From the NCBI RefSeq assembly GCF_009829325.1, contig NZ_VUOS01000025.1, positions 1-64,000 of the forward strand: DNA of 64,000 bases, written 5' to 3'. Source of the DNA: Nocardia sp. CY41. GTDB lineage: Bacteria > Actinomycetota > Actinomycetes > Mycobacteriales > Mycobacteriaceae. Under the pieces are notes generated by a model. The model made no database searches. It was not told the origin of the DNA and saw only the letters and a list, made by a program, of their open reading frames with translations. The position numbers were made by a program, and so were the translations under genes. Positions 8,999 to 17,609 of the stretch are shown in pieces. The stretch's first letter is position 1. The number at the start of each line of letters is the position of its first letter.

Positions 8999-10195
8999 GT
9001 GTCACCTGTGACTGACGCACCGAATTCCACCGCAAGCCTGTCCGAAATCACCAACGACGAAATCTTCGCGGGACATCTCGGCGGCAAGCTCTCGGTCGAA
9101 CTCAGTGCGCCGCTGGAGACCCAGCGTGACCTCTCGATCGCCTACACCCCGGGCGTAGCCCAGGTCAGCCGCGCGATCGCCGAGGACGCGGCGCTGGCCA
9201 AGCGCTACACCTGGACCGATCGGCTGGTGGTCGTGGTCAGTGACGGCACGGCCGTGCTCGGCCTCGGTGACATCGGCCCGCGTGCCTCGCTGCCGGTGAT
9301 GGAGGGCAAGGCGGCGCTGTTCAAGAAGTTCGCCGGGCTGGATTCGATCCCGATCGTGTTGGACACCAAAGACGTCGACGCGATCGTCGAGACGCTGATC
9401 CGCCTGCGGCCGAGCTTCGGCGCGGTGAACCTGGAGGACATCTCCGCGCCGCGTTGCTTCGAGATCGAGAAGCGCGTCATCGAGGCGCTCGACTGCCCGG
9501 TGATGCACGACGACCAGCACGGCACCGCCATCGTGGTGCTCGCGGCGCTCAACGGCGCGGCCAAGGTGCAGGGACGTGGCATCGACGGCCTGAAGGTCGT
9601 GGTGTCCGGCGCGGGCGCCGCCGGTGTGGCGTGCACCAACATCCTGCTCGCGGCCGGTGTCCGCGACGTGACCGTGCTCGATTCGAAGGGCATCGTCAAC
9701 TCCGAGCGTGGCGACCTCAACGAGGTGAAGGCCGAGCTGGCCACCCGCACCAACCCGCGCGGCCTCACCGGCGGCGCGGCCGAGGCACTGGCAGGCGCGG
9801 ACGTGTTCCTCGGGCTGTCCGCCGGTCTGATCGCCGAGGAGCTCATCGCGTCGATGGCGCCGGAGTCGATCGTGTTCGCCATGTCCAACCCGGACCCGGA
9901 GATCCACCCGGAGGTGGCGCGCAAGTACGCGGCGATCGTGGCCACCGGCCGCAGCGATTTCCCGAACCAGATCAACAACGTGCTGGCGTTCCCGGGTGTC
10001 TTCAAGGGCGCTCTGGACGCGGGCGCCCGGCGGATCACCGAGGGCATGAAGATCGCCGCCGCCGACGCCATCCTCAGCGTCGTCGCCGACGAACTGGGTC
10101 CGGACAAGATCGTCCCCAGCCCGCTGGACCCGCGGGTCGCCCCGGCCGTCGCCGAAGCGGTCGCGGCCGCCGCCCGCGCTGAGGGCGTCGCGTAA
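8999..10195 (+). CDS. NAD(P)-dependent malic enzyme, short type
   Basis: 398 residues, the length of short bacterial malic enzymes without a phosphotransacetylase domain. It converts malate plus NAD(P)+ to pyruvate, CO2 and NAD(P)H. Motifs: LSIAYTPGVAQVSRAI, DGTAVLGLGDIG, GAVNLEDISAP (metal ligands), CPVMHDDQHGTA, nucleotide-binding VVSGAGAAGVA, and MSNPDPEI plus GRSDFPNQINN. The start is GTG 8999 with AGGAG 8 nt upstream. It sits alone behind a 518-bp upstream region and ends at a strong hairpin terminator, so it is probably monocistronic. The NAD versus NADP preference is not clear from sequence. Confidence 0.92.
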   Translation: MSPVTDAPNSTASLSEITNDEIFAGHLGGKLSVELSAPLETQRDLSIAYTPGVAQVSRAIAEDAALAKRYTWTDRLVVVVSDGTAVLGLGDIGPRASLPVMEGKAALFKKFAGLDSIPIVLDTKDVDAIVETLIRLRPSFGAVNLEDISAPRCFEIEKRVIEALDCPVMHDDQHGTAIVVLAALNGAAKVQGRGIDGLKVVVSGAGAAGVACTNILLAAGVRDVTVLDSKGIVNSERGDLNEVKAELATRTNPRGLTGGAAEALAGADVFLGLSAGLIAEELIASMAPESIVFAMSNPDPEIHPEVARKYAAIVATGRSDFPNQINNVLAFPGVFKGALDAGARRITEGMKIAAADAILSVVADELGPDKIVPSPLDPRVAPAVAEAVAAAARAEGVA

Positions 10196-10216
10196 CGCTG
10201 GTTCTCCGCATCGACA

Positions 10217-10247
10217 GGGCGCTCCGTTCACTGGGAACGGGGCGCCC
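10217..10247. terminator. Bidirectional hairpin terminator between malic enzyme and importer operon
   Basis: GGGCGCTCCGTTC pairs with GGAACGGGGCGCCC (about 13 bp, one G-T pair) around a short loop, followed by TTGTC. It lies between two convergent genes and overlaps the 3' end of the permease gene, so it can serve both. Confidence 0.75.
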
Positions 10248-10968
10248 TTGTCGTGGGAGCGGAGTTCAGTTCGGCGTTGGGTGTCCCTACGGTGCGCGGC
10301 GAACGGCGCAACCGGCCCGTGCCCGGCGCACCGGCCCACACCGCGAAGGCCAGCAGCCCGTCCAGCAGCATTGCCAGCAGTGCTACCAGCAGCGCGCCCA
10401 CCAGCACCCGGTCGTAGCGGTAGAGGCTGATGCCGTCGAAAATGTAGCGGCCGAGCCCGCCGAGGTTGACGTAGGCCGCGATCGTCGCGGTGGCCACCAC
10501 TTGCAAGGTCGCGCCGCGCAGTCCGGTGAGCAGGATGGGCAGGGCGTTGGGCACTTCCACCCGGAACAGGATCTGCCGCTCGGTCATGCCCATGGCGCGG
10601 GAGGCGTCCACGACGTCGGGGGGCACGTTGGCGATTCCGGCGTACGCGCCCGCGAGCAGCGGGGGAATGCCGACGGTGACCAAGGCGAGCAGCGGCGGAA
10701 TCAGCCCGAGGCCGAGCAGCAATACCAGGAAGGTGAGCAAGCCGAGGGTCGGCAGCGCGCGCATGGCATTGGCGAAACCGACCAGTACCGCCGCCCCGCG
10801 CCGGGTGTGGCCGATGAGCAAACCCAGCGGTACCGCGATGACCGCCGAGACGGCCACGGCCAGAAAGCTGTACCAGAGGTGCTGGACGATGCGGGTCCCG
10901 ATGCCGGACGGACCGCTCCAGTTGGCGGAGTCGGTGAAGTAGTGCCAGGCGTCGAGGAACAGGTTCAC
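10228..10968 (-). CDS. Osmoprotectant (glycine betaine/choline) ABC transporter permease
   Basis: 246 residues with about five or six membrane helices and the binding-protein-dependent permease core: AVIAVPLGLLIG, MRALPTLGLLTFLVLL, then the EAA-type loop DASRAMGMTERQILFRVEVP and LPILLTGLRGA. The pattern matches OpuCB/OpuCD or ProW-type permeases. GTG 10968 overlaps the TGA of the upstream permease (GTGA), giving translational coupling. It is the last gene of a four-gene operon: binding lipoprotein, ATPase, permease, permease. A second permease in the same operon suggests a heterodimeric membrane channel. Confidence 0.88.
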   Translation of the reverse strand: MNLFLDAWHYFTDSANWSGPSGIGTRIVQHLWYSFLAVAVSAVIAVPLGLLIGHTRRGAAVLVGFANAMRALPTLGLLTFLVLLLGLGLIPPLLALVTVGIPPLLAGAYAGIANVPPDVVDASRAMGMTERQILFRVEVPNALPILLTGLRGATLQVVATATIAAYVNLGGLGRYIFDGISLYRYDRVLVGALLVALLAMLLDGLLAFAVWAGAPGTGRLRRSPRTVGTPNAELNSAPTTRAPRSQ

Positions 10969-11633
10969 GATGCGGCGCCTTTCGCTTGGACGGCCTGGGC
11001 GTCCGCGCGCACCCACGGCGTCGACCAGCGGCCCAGCGCGTACACGACCCGGTCGGCGATCAGCGCCAAAGCGAGCGTGACGAGGATGCCCGCGACGATC
11101 TCGTCCGGATAGTCGCGCTGGTAGCCCTGGGTGAACAGCTTGCCGAGCCCGCCGACGCCGATCAGCGCGCCCACCGACACCATCGCGATATTGGTGACCA
11201 CCACCACCCGCAGGCTGGACACGAAGACCGGCACGGCCAGCGGCATGTCCACGGTGAGCGTGCGGCGCAGCGGGCCGTAGCCGACCGCGTCGGCCGCGTC
11301 GAGCACGGCGACGGGCACCGAATCGAGTGCGGCCGGGACCGCGATCACCAGCAGTGCCGTGGAATAGACGGTGAGCGCGATGATCACGTTCAGCGGATCG
11401 ATGGCCGAGATCCCCACCAGCGGAGGAATGATCACGAACAACGCCAGCGAGGGGACGGTGTAGGCCAGGCTCGCGGCGGTCACCGTGATCCGGCGCAGCC
11501 ACGACACCCGCCGCACCAGCGCACCGACGGGAATCGCGATCACCGCGGCCAGCAGCAGCGGCACCAGCGCGAGGTAGAGATGGGTGGCGGTGAAACCCAT
11601 GATCTCCGGGAAGTTCTCCACGAGATAGCGCAT
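10965..11633 (-). CDS. Osmoprotectant ABC transporter permease, second subunit
   Basis: 222 residues with about six membrane helices. It shows PSLALFVIIPPLVG (the helix before the coupling region), LDAADAVGYGPLRRTLTVDMPLAVPVF as the ATPase-coupling loop, and VSVGALIGVGGLGKLFTQGY. It pairs with the following permease to form the pore of an OpuC-like importer. ATG 11633 is 6 bp after the stop of the ATPase gene, with only a weak AGCGG ahead, so it is probably translated by coupling. Confidence 0.88.
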   Translation of the reverse strand: MRYLVENFPEIMGFTATHLYLALVPLLLAAVIAIPVGALVRRVSWLRRITVTAASLAYTVPSLALFVIIPPLVGISAIDPLNVIIALTVYSTALLVIAVPAALDSVPVAVLDAADAVGYGPLRRTLTVDMPLAVPVFVSSLRVVVVTNIAMVSVGALIGVGGLGKLFTQGYQRDYPDEIVAGILVTLALALIADRVVYALGRWSTPWVRADAQAVQAKGAAS

Positions 11634-11639
11634 TGCCGC

Positions 11640-12788
11640 TCAGCGCACCTGTTCTTCGAAGAAGTGCCGGTTGCGTGCGGCGTCTTCCCGCGTGCGTTGC
11701 CGGGCCAACTGCTCGAGCACGTCGGTGGCCAGCACGCCGCCGCGTACGGCGCCGGAGTCGTCCACGGCCACGCCGACTCCGGCGGGTGAGGAGATCGCGG
11801 CGTCGAGTGCCTGGCGCAGGTCGCCTGCCGGAGTGAACAGCGAGCCGCCCGCCGACATGCTGTCGGCCAGGGCGCGGCCCGCGCGGAAGCCTTCGACTCC
11901 GGTGACGTCCATCCAGCCGACCGGCTTGTTCGCCGCGTCCACCACGAGCACCCACTCGCCCGCGTCCAGCCGCAGCCCCTCGACTTCTTCCGCCACGGCC
12001 GTCCGGATCTCGTGCAGTGGAACGTCGGTCGCGGGCCGGAAGGACAACCCGCGGTAACCGCGGTCGCGGCCGACGAAGTCGGCGACGAAATCGGTGGCGG
12101 GCTGCGCGAGCACGCGCTGCGGCGGGTCGTACTGCTGGAGCACCCCGCCGCGGCCGAACACCGCCACCCGATCGCCGAGCGTGATCGCCTCGTCGATGTC
12201 GTGCGTCACGAACACGATGGTCTTGTGCAATTCCGCTTGCAGTCTTTGCATTTCCACCTGCAATTCGGCGCGCACCACCGGATCGACGGCGCTGAACGGT
12301 TCGTCCATCAGCAGGATCGGCGGGTCCGCGGCCAGAGCCCGGGCGACTCCGACGCGTTGCTGCTGGCCGCCCGAAAGCTGTGCCGGGTACCGCCGGGCCA
12401 GCGAGCGATCGAGGCCGACTCGGTCGAGCACCTCGAGCGCCGCGGCGCGGGCGGCACGCCGCGAGTCACCGCGCAGCACCGGAACGGTCGCGACGTTGTC
12501 CAGCACCGTCCGGTGCGGCAGCAGCCCGCCGCTCTGGATGACGTACCCGATCCCGAGGCGGAGCCGGACCGGATCGACGGTCGAGATGCCCTGTCCGCCA
12601 ACGGTGATCGTCCCCGAACTCGGCATGATCATGCGGTTGATCATCCGCATCGAAGTCGTCTTCCCGCAGCCGGAAGGACCGACGAAGACGGTGAACGACC
12701 CGGATTCGATCCGCAGATCCAGGTCGGTGACGGCATGGGTGCCGTCCGGATAGGTCTTGCTGATACCGGAGAATTCGATATCGGACAA
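11640..12788 (-). CDS. Osmoprotectant ABC transporter ATP-binding protein with CBS domains
   Basis: 382 residues. Walker A GPSGCGKTT is at 37-45, the signature LSGGQQQRV at about 142, Walker B ILLMDEPFSAVD at about 163, and the H-loop is FVTHDIDEAI. A C-terminal tandem CBS region (about 250-370) is the ionic-strength sensor arrangement of OpuA/ProV-type importers. The start is TTG 12788 with AGAGGAGAG placed 5 nt upstream, an unusually strong site for a TTG codon. It follows the binding-protein gene by 12 bp. Confidence 0.9.
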   Translation of the reverse strand: MSDIEFSGISKTYPDGTHAVTDLDLRIESGSFTVFVGPSGCGKTTSMRMINRMIMPSSGTITVGGQGISTVDPVRLRLGIGYVIQSGGLLPHRTVLDNVATVPVLRGDSRRAARAAALEVLDRVGLDRSLARRYPAQLSGGQQQRVGVARALAADPPILLMDEPFSAVDPVVRAELQVEMQRLQAELHKTIVFVTHDIDEAITLGDRVAVFGRGGVLQQYDPPQRVLAQPATDFVADFVGRDRGYRGLSFRPATDVPLHEIRTAVAEEVEGLRLDAGEWVLVVDAANKPVGWMDVTGVEGFRAGRALADSMSAGGSLFTPAGDLRQALDAAISSPAGVGVAVDDSGAVRGGVLATDVLEQLARQRTREDAARNRHFFEEQVR

Positions 12789-12800
12789 TGAATCTCTCCT

Positions 12801-13790
12801 CTAGCCCACCGGCTTGTTCAGCCCCTTGGCGGCGACCCACGCCGCGGCGGCGGCCTTGGGCTCGGTCTTTCCTGCGCCGGACACGGCCTCGTTCAGCTCG
12901 AGCAGCTCGGCGGTGGTCAGCTGCGCCGACACCGCGTTCAGCGCCGCGAGCACCTTGTCCGACTTCTTGCTCGCGTTGAGCAGCGGCACCACGTTCTGGG
13001 CGGGGAAATTGTGCTTCGGGTCTTCCAGCACCACGAGGTCGTGCTGCGAGATGGCCGGTGAGGTGGTGAAGATGTCGGCCGCGGTCACCTGGCCCTCGAC
13101 CAGCGCGCGCACCGTGGCGGGACCGCCGCCGTCGGCGATCGGCACGAAGTTGTTCGCGGCGATGTCCAGGCCGTAGTTCTTCTTCAGGCCGGGCAGGCCG
13201 CCGGCCCGCTCCTGGAATTCGGCGGGCGCACCGAATTTCACCTCGGCCGAGTGCGCGGCCAGGTCCGCGATCGTGCGCAGGTTCCAGCGCTGCGCGGTGG
13301 CGCGGGTGACCACGACGGCGTCCGAATCCTCGCCGGGCGCGGGCGTGCCGATCAGGAGATCGGCGCCGAGTGCCTTGCCGAGCGCGCTCTCCACATCGGC
13401 GGCGCTGGTGGCGGTGGCGTTCTTGTCCAGGTACTGCAGCAGGTTGCCGGTGTAGTCGGGGATCACCGAGATGGCGCATTGCCGCAAGGCGGGAACGTAG
13501 GCTTCGCGACTGCCGATGTTCAGCTTGGTCTCGACGCGGAAACCGTTGGCGCGCAACACTTCCGCGTACACCTCGGCGACGGTCTCGGACTCGGGGAAAT
13601 TCGCCGAACCGACGATCAGCCCGTCCCCCGAGCAACTGCCGCCGGTGGCGAGCGGATCGGAATCGCCACAAGCCGACAGGGCCATCGCGACGGCGAGTGC
13701 CGTCGCGACGGCGAGGACACGCGCGGCGCGCAGTGCGACGCGCACGGCGGGCCGCCGCGCGGCGGCATGGGGGGTGCGGGTGGATTTCAC
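12801..13790 (-). CDS. Osmoprotectant-binding lipoprotein of ABC importer (OpuC/ProX type)
   Basis: 329 residues from GTG 13790 (GGAAGGA 6 nt upstream). The N-terminus has Arg residues, a hydrophobic run and the lipobox MALSACGD, so the mature protein is lipid-anchored outside the membrane. The binding fold follows: LIVGSANFPESETVAEVYAEV, TKLNIGSREAYVPAL, ISVIPDYTGNLLQYL, and FPAQNVVPLL near the end. These match glycine betaine/choline/carnitine-binding proteins of the OpuAC family. An upstream in-frame extension of 51 codons exists but carries no signal features. First gene of the importer operon. Confidence 0.88.
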   Translation of the reverse strand: MKSTRTPHAAARRPAVRVALRAARVLAVATALAVAMALSACGDSDPLATGGSCSGDGLIVGSANFPESETVAEVYAEVLRANGFRVETKLNIGSREAYVPALRQCAISVIPDYTGNLLQYLDKNATATSAADVESALGKALGADLLIGTPAPGEDSDAVVVTRATAQRWNLRTIADLAAHSAEVKFGAPAEFQERAGGLPGLKKNYGLDIAANNFVPIADGGGPATVRALVEGQVTAADIFTTSPAISQHDLVVLEDPKHNFPAQNVVPLLNASKKSDKVLAALNAVSAQLTTAELLELNEAVSGAGKTEPKAAAAAWVAAKGLNKPVG

Positions 13791-13924
13791 GAGAGTCCTT
13801 CCGACAGGACGGCGGGCGCGGTCTCGGCACCGAGCGGCCGCCGGTACATTCTGGGTGTCCATACTGCCCGCTTCCGGATTCTTCCGTTGGCCGTGTCGAT
13901 TCGTCGGAGAGTTGGTGTCGCCGC

Positions 13925-14815
13925 ATGGTGTTGGCCGCGTCACAGCGGGTGCTGGCTCGGTTGCTGGTCGTCGCTTCCGTCGCCCTGGTCGCTTCCTGCG
14001 GGAACGACGAGCCGGGGCCGTCTATCACTGTCGGCGCGGGTGACTCGATCGAGTCGTCGGTGCTCGCCGAAATCTACGCGGGGGCACTGGCGCGCACCGG
14101 TGCGCGGACCGCCGTCGCCCGGAAGCTGGGCAGCCGTGCGGACTACCTCGCCGCCCTCGACGCGGACCGGGTCCAGGTGGTCGGCGAGCACACCGGCACG
14201 TTGCTGGCCCATTTCGACGAACACGCGACGGATCGGCTGCCGAAGAAGGTGGCCGAAGCGGTGAGCGCGGTACTGCCCGAAGGGCTGGTCGTCTCCGATC
14301 TCGCCGACGGCGCCGATCTGCGGCCGCGGGTGCTGCTCACCGAGCAGATGGCCGCGCAGGACAAGCTGCGTTCGGTGGGTGATCTCGCGCCACGCTGCGG
14401 CGGGCTGACCGCCGGCGTGGCGATCCCGCCCGGCCTGCTGCCGTCGGCCGGGCGCGACCGCGTCGACGGATGCGACTTCGCGGCCGTCGTGGCCTTCCCG
14501 GATCCGGCCGCGCTGCGCGCAGCGCTGCTGGAGGGCCGGGTACAGGCCGGTCTGCTCGACGGTCCCCCCGAGCTCGCGCCCGGCGCGACCGATGGATTGA
14601 CCGTACTGACCGACGACGACTACGCCGTGCGCGCCGAGAACGTGCTGCCGCTGTTCCGCAAGGGGCTGCTCGACCAGCGGCAGATCAAGAAGCTGAACTA
14701 CGTCGCGGGCGAACTGACGACGGACGAGTTGGCGGCCATGATCCGCAGCGTCCGGGACGAAGGCGCCGCGCCGGGCGAACTCGCGCGCGCCTGGCTGGAC
14801 AAGCACTCTTTGTAG
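13925..14815 (+). CDS. Glycine-betaine-binding-like lipoprotein (LpqZ-like), divergent from the importer
   Basis: 296 residues. ATG 13925 is followed by a signal sequence with lipobox VASCGN. The mature part resembles the OpuAC fold: ITVGAGDSIESSVLAEIYAGAL, ARKLGSRADYLAAL, VVGEHTGTLLAHF and AENVLPLFRKGLLDQRQIKKL. It is shorter and more diverged than the operon's own binding protein, and the VIPDYTGNLLQYL segment is replaced by VVGEHTGTLLAHF. It reads divergently, 134 bp from the importer operon. Order and type recall M. tuberculosis LpqZ (Rv1244). It could be a second specificity for the same importer or a sensor. Confidence 0.75.
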   Translation: MVLAASQRVLARLLVVASVALVASCGNDEPGPSITVGAGDSIESSVLAEIYAGALARTGARTAVARKLGSRADYLAALDADRVQVVGEHTGTLLAHFDEHATDRLPKKVAEAVSAVLPEGLVVSDLADGADLRPRVLLTEQMAAQDKLRSVGDLAPRCGGLTAGVAIPPGLLPSAGRDRVDGCDFAAVVAFPDPAALRAALLEGRVQAGLLDGPPELAPGATDGLTVLTDDDYAVRAENVLPLFRKGLLDQRQIKKLNYVAGELTTDELAAMIRSVRDEGAAPGELARAWLDKHSL

Positions 14816-15028
14816 TCGGCCGACTGGAGCCCGGGCCGAGGGGCGCCGATGTGTCGGGAATCGAGCGATAGATGTCGCATCCGACACTGCCAGGTCTGTG
14901 ACCTTCGGCATAGTGTGGCAGCTGGGCCCGATTAGGCCCATCGCGGACGTACGCCGTCCTGCGGTTTCGCAGCAGCAACGGCGCTGGAGAAGGTCGCCGA
15001 CGTCGCCGACCTCCGGCGGGACCGACAC

Positions 15029-15067
15029 CGAGAGGCCATCGAGAACTCACATCTCGATGGCCTCTCG
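15029..15067. terminator. Perfect 16-bp hairpin, likely terminator
   Basis: CGAGAGGCCATCGAGA at 15029-15044 pairs perfectly with TCTCGATGGCCTCTCG at 15052-15067 around a 7-nt loop. There is no strong U tract, which is common in high-GC actinobacteria. It is about 215 bp after the LpqZ-like stop, unusually far for a simple gene-end terminator. Confidence 0.65.
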
Positions 15068-15169
15068 TCGTGTACCGGCCGGCTCCTCGGGAACGCGATT
15101 ACCGGAGCTCGGCAAATGTGCGGCTCGTCACGGGCCGGTCCACCTTGCCGACCGATCATTCCGCGCCGT

Positions 15170-15187
15170 ATATTCCATACGGAATAT
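15170..15187. promoter_or_regulatory. Perfect dyad ATATTCC-ATAC-GGAATAT, likely PadR operator
   Basis: Seven-bp perfect arms with a 4-bp centre, AT-rich in a GC-rich background, about 110 bp before the padR start. It is probably the autoregulatory site of the padR-efflux operon (inference from position and symmetry). Confidence 0.55.
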
Positions 15188-15295
15188 TTAGCGTGGAGCA
15201 TGTCGGCGTCCGGGGATACCGTGCCGGTCGGCGGGAGGCTCCCGGCGTCGATGGCCGAGCGGCCGGGACGATTCGGCAACGGAGGTGATCAAGCA

Positions 15296-15994
15296 ATGGG
15301 GCAAGGGCAGGCGCATCCACCGGTGACGCCGTTGGCCATCGCCGTGCTCGCGCTGCTCGAGGAGCGGCCCATGCATCCGTATGAGATGTTCCAAACGCTG
15401 ATCGCCCGGCGGGAGGACAGGCTGGTGAAGGTGCGGCCCGGCTCCCTGTACCACACCGTGTCACGGCTGGCCGACCAGGAATTGGTGCGCGCCGAGGGTG
15501 TCGACCGAGCGGGCAACCGGCCGGAACGCACCACCTACCGGATCACCGGGCGTGGGCGGGACGCGTTACGCAACCGGATCGCGGAGATCGTGCGGCGGCC
15601 GGTCCCGGAGTATCCGATCTTCCCGGTCGCGCTGGGCGAATTGCACAACCTGCCGAAGCCGGAGGCGCTCACGCTACTGCGCGAACGAATCGGCGTGCTG
15701 GAAACCGAACTGGCCGACACCGACATGCTGAGCGCGTGGGCCGAAGAGCACGTCGTCCCGCGCCGCTATTGGATAGCCCTGCCCTACCTGCGGGCGCTCC
15801 TCGCCGCCGAACTCACCTGGGTCAAGGAGTTCACCGCCGAATTGGCCAGCGGCGCACTCGAGTGGGAGGACTTCGACCCCGAGACCGGCGCACGCGCCGG
15901 AGCCGAGCCCGGCGCCGGCTCCGCGGTGTCGCCACCGGTGCCGCCCGGCGCCGCGGCGAACCCTATCCCGAGTTTTTCGGATAATCCGAGTTAG
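15296..15994 (+). CDS. PadR family transcriptional regulator
   Basis: 232 residues. The winged-helix part is LAIAVLALLEERPMHPYEMF, then VRPGSLYHTVSRLADQELV and RTTYRITGRGRDALRNRI, the PadR signature. A helical dimerisation domain (Vir_act_alpha_C type) covers about 100-190, and a Pro/Ala-rich tail ends the protein. The ATG has GGAGGTGATC 5 nt upstream, a near-perfect complement to 16S rRNA. It lies 11 bp upstream of a 14-TM exporter and probably represses that operon until a drug or phenolic ligand binds. Confidence 0.9.
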   Translation: MGQGQAHPPVTPLAIAVLALLEERPMHPYEMFQTLIARREDRLVKVRPGSLYHTVSRLADQELVRAEGVDRAGNRPERTTYRITGRGRDALRNRIAEIVRRPVPEYPIFPVALGELHNLPKPEALTLLRERIGVLETELADTDMLSAWAEEHVVPRRYWIALPYLRALLAAELTWVKEFTAELASGALEWEDFDPETGARAGAEPGAGSAVSPPVPPGAAANPIPSFSDNPS

Positions 15995-16005
15995 GAACGA
16001 AAGAG

Positions 16006-17487
16006 ATGTCCACCCAACGTAATCCGTGGCCGGCGCTGCTCGCGCTGGTCGTCGGCTTCTTCATGATCCTGCTGGACATGACGATCGTCGCGGTCGCCAA
16101 TCCCGCGATCATGACCAGCCTGCACGCCGACATCTCGCAGGTGATCTGGGTGACCAGCGCTTACCTGCTCACGTACGCGGTGCCGCTGCTGGTCACCGGG
16201 CGGTTGGGCGACCGGTTCGGCCCCAAGAACATCTATCTGATCGGCTTGGCGGTCTTCACCGCGGCATCGCTGTGGTGCGGCGTGTCGGGCACCATCGGCA
16301 TGCTGATCGCTGCGCGCGCCGCGCAGGGCGTCGGCGCCGCACTGATGACGCCGCAGACCATGGCCGTGATCACCAGGACCTTCCCGCCGGACCGGCGCGG
16401 CGCGGCGATGGGCCTGTGGGGTGGCGTCGCGGGGTTGGCGACGCTGGTCGGCCCGATCCTCGGCGGTGTGCTGGTGGACGGTCTCGGCTGGGAGTGGATC
16501 TTCATCGTGAACGTGCCGGTCGGCGTCGTCGCCTTCGCGCTGGCGGTCTGGCTGGTGCCCGCGCTGCCCACCCACGAGCACAAGTTCGACATCCCCGGCG
16601 TGCTGCTCAGCGGCATCGGCATGTTCCTGCTGGTGTTCGGCATCCAGGAGGGCAACAGCTACGACTGGTCGTTGCGGATCTGGCTGTTGATCGCCGCGGG
16701 CGCGGTGGTGCTGGCGGTGTTCGTGGTCAACCAGGCCAGGAACAAGGGCGAGCCGTTGCTTCCGCTGAGCCTTTTCCGCGACCGCAACTTCGCGCTGTCC
16801 AATGCCGCGATCGCCGCGATGGGCGCGGCGGTGACCTCCCTGATGGTGCCGACGTACTTCTACCTGCAGGCGGTGCGGGAGATGTCGCCGACCGAGTCCG
16901 CGCTGGTCTTCGCGCCCATGGCGATCGTGACCGGTTTCTCGGCGCCGCTGGTCGGCAAGTTCGCCGACAAGCTGCATCCGCGGATCGTGCCCACCATCGG
17001 CTTCGGGCTGTTCGCGCTGTCGGTGTTCTGCTTCGCGGCGCTGATGGAGCCGGACTCGTCGCTGATCTGGTTCCTGCTCGCCGCGGCGCTGGCCGGCTTC
17101 GCCAACGCCTGCATCTGGGCTCCGCTGGCGGCGACCGCGACCCACAATCTGCCGGTCCAGCAGGCCGGTGCGGGCGCGGGCGTCTACAACACCACCCGTC
17201 AGGTGGGCTCGGTGCTCGGTAGCGCCGCGATCAGCGCACTGGTGGCGGCCCGGATGACGGCGAACGGACTGGGCGGCGGCCCGGTCGCCGAAGGCGGTGC
17301 GGGCCAGGGCCCGATCCCGGAGTTCGTCAAGGATTCCTTCAGTACCGCACTGAGCCAGGCCACGGTGCTTCCCGCCGCGATCCTGCTCATCGGCGTCGTC
17401 GCCTCGGTGTTGTTCATCCGCCACGGCGCGAGCACCGCGGCGCAACCGGAGAAGGAACGGGTCGAGGCCGACTCCGTAGCGAGCTGA
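16006..17487 (+). CDS. MFS drug efflux transporter, DHA2 (14-TM, EmrB/QacA) family
   Basis: 493 residues with about 14 hydrophobic segments. Family motifs: FFMILLDMTIVAVANPAI (motif D1), LVTGRLGDRFGPKNIYLIGL (motif A), RAAQGVGAALMTPQTMAVI (motif B) and LWGGVAGLATLVGPILGGVL (motif C, antiporter signature). These proton-driven pumps export drugs and toxic organics. It is cotranscribed with padR and closed by a strong terminator, making a self-contained two-gene resistance unit. Confidence 0.92.
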   Translation: MSTQRNPWPALLALVVGFFMILLDMTIVAVANPAIMTSLHADISQVIWVTSAYLLTYAVPLLVTGRLGDRFGPKNIYLIGLAVFTAASLWCGVSGTIGMLIAARAAQGVGAALMTPQTMAVITRTFPPDRRGAAMGLWGGVAGLATLVGPILGGVLVDGLGWEWIFIVNVPVGVVAFALAVWLVPALPTHEHKFDIPGVLLSGIGMFLLVFGIQEGNSYDWSLRIWLLIAAGAVVLAVFVVNQARNKGEPLLPLSLFRDRNFALSNAAIAAMGAAVTSLMVPTYFYLQAVREMSPTESALVFAPMAIVTGFSAPLVGKFADKLHPRIVPTIGFGLFALSVFCFAALMEPDSSLIWFLLAAALAGFANACIWAPLAATATHNLPVQQAGAGAGVYNTTRQVGSVLGSAAISALVAARMTANGLGGGPVAEGGAGQGPIPEFVKDSFSTALSQATVLPAAILLIGVVASVLFIRHGASTAAQPEKERVEADSVAS

Positions 17488-17501
17488 CATTCCGAACACT
17501 G

Positions 17502-17531
17502 TGCCCCGCAGAAGCATTCTTCTGCGGGGCA
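17502..17531. terminator. Hairpin terminator after the efflux gene
   Basis: TGCCCCGCAGAAG pairs perfectly with CTTCTGCGGGGCA around CATT, 14 nt past the stop codon, and is followed by TGTTC. It separates the efflux gene from the convergent molybdoprotein gene. Confidence 0.85.
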
Positions 17532-17609
17532 TGTTCGCGGCGGAACCGGCTCGGCAGCAAGTGGGTGGCCATCGAAGGACGCGATCCGGCGGTGGTGCGA
17601 GGACCGCGC

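Larger units (their letters stand above)
14816..15295. other. 480-bp intergenic region between the LpqZ-like gene and padR
   Basis: No convincing protein gene. It contains a perfect long hairpin (15029-15067), a perfect dyad at 15170-15187 next to the padR start, and a small hairpin CTGCG-GTTT-CGCAG near 14961. The stretch from 14830 to 15030 has no recognisable RNA family but could be a transcribed 3' region or a small RNA ending at the long hairpin. Confidence 0.4.

Noticed and set aside
8631..9011. Possible 126-aa gene before the malic enzyme
   Set aside because: No ribosome site, no family pattern; region has dyads and overlaps the malic enzyme start.
14816..15028. Known RNA gene (SRP RNA, 6C RNA, tmRNA) in the long gap
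   Set aside because: None of the conserved loops of these RNAs was seen; only an unassigned transcript remains possible.
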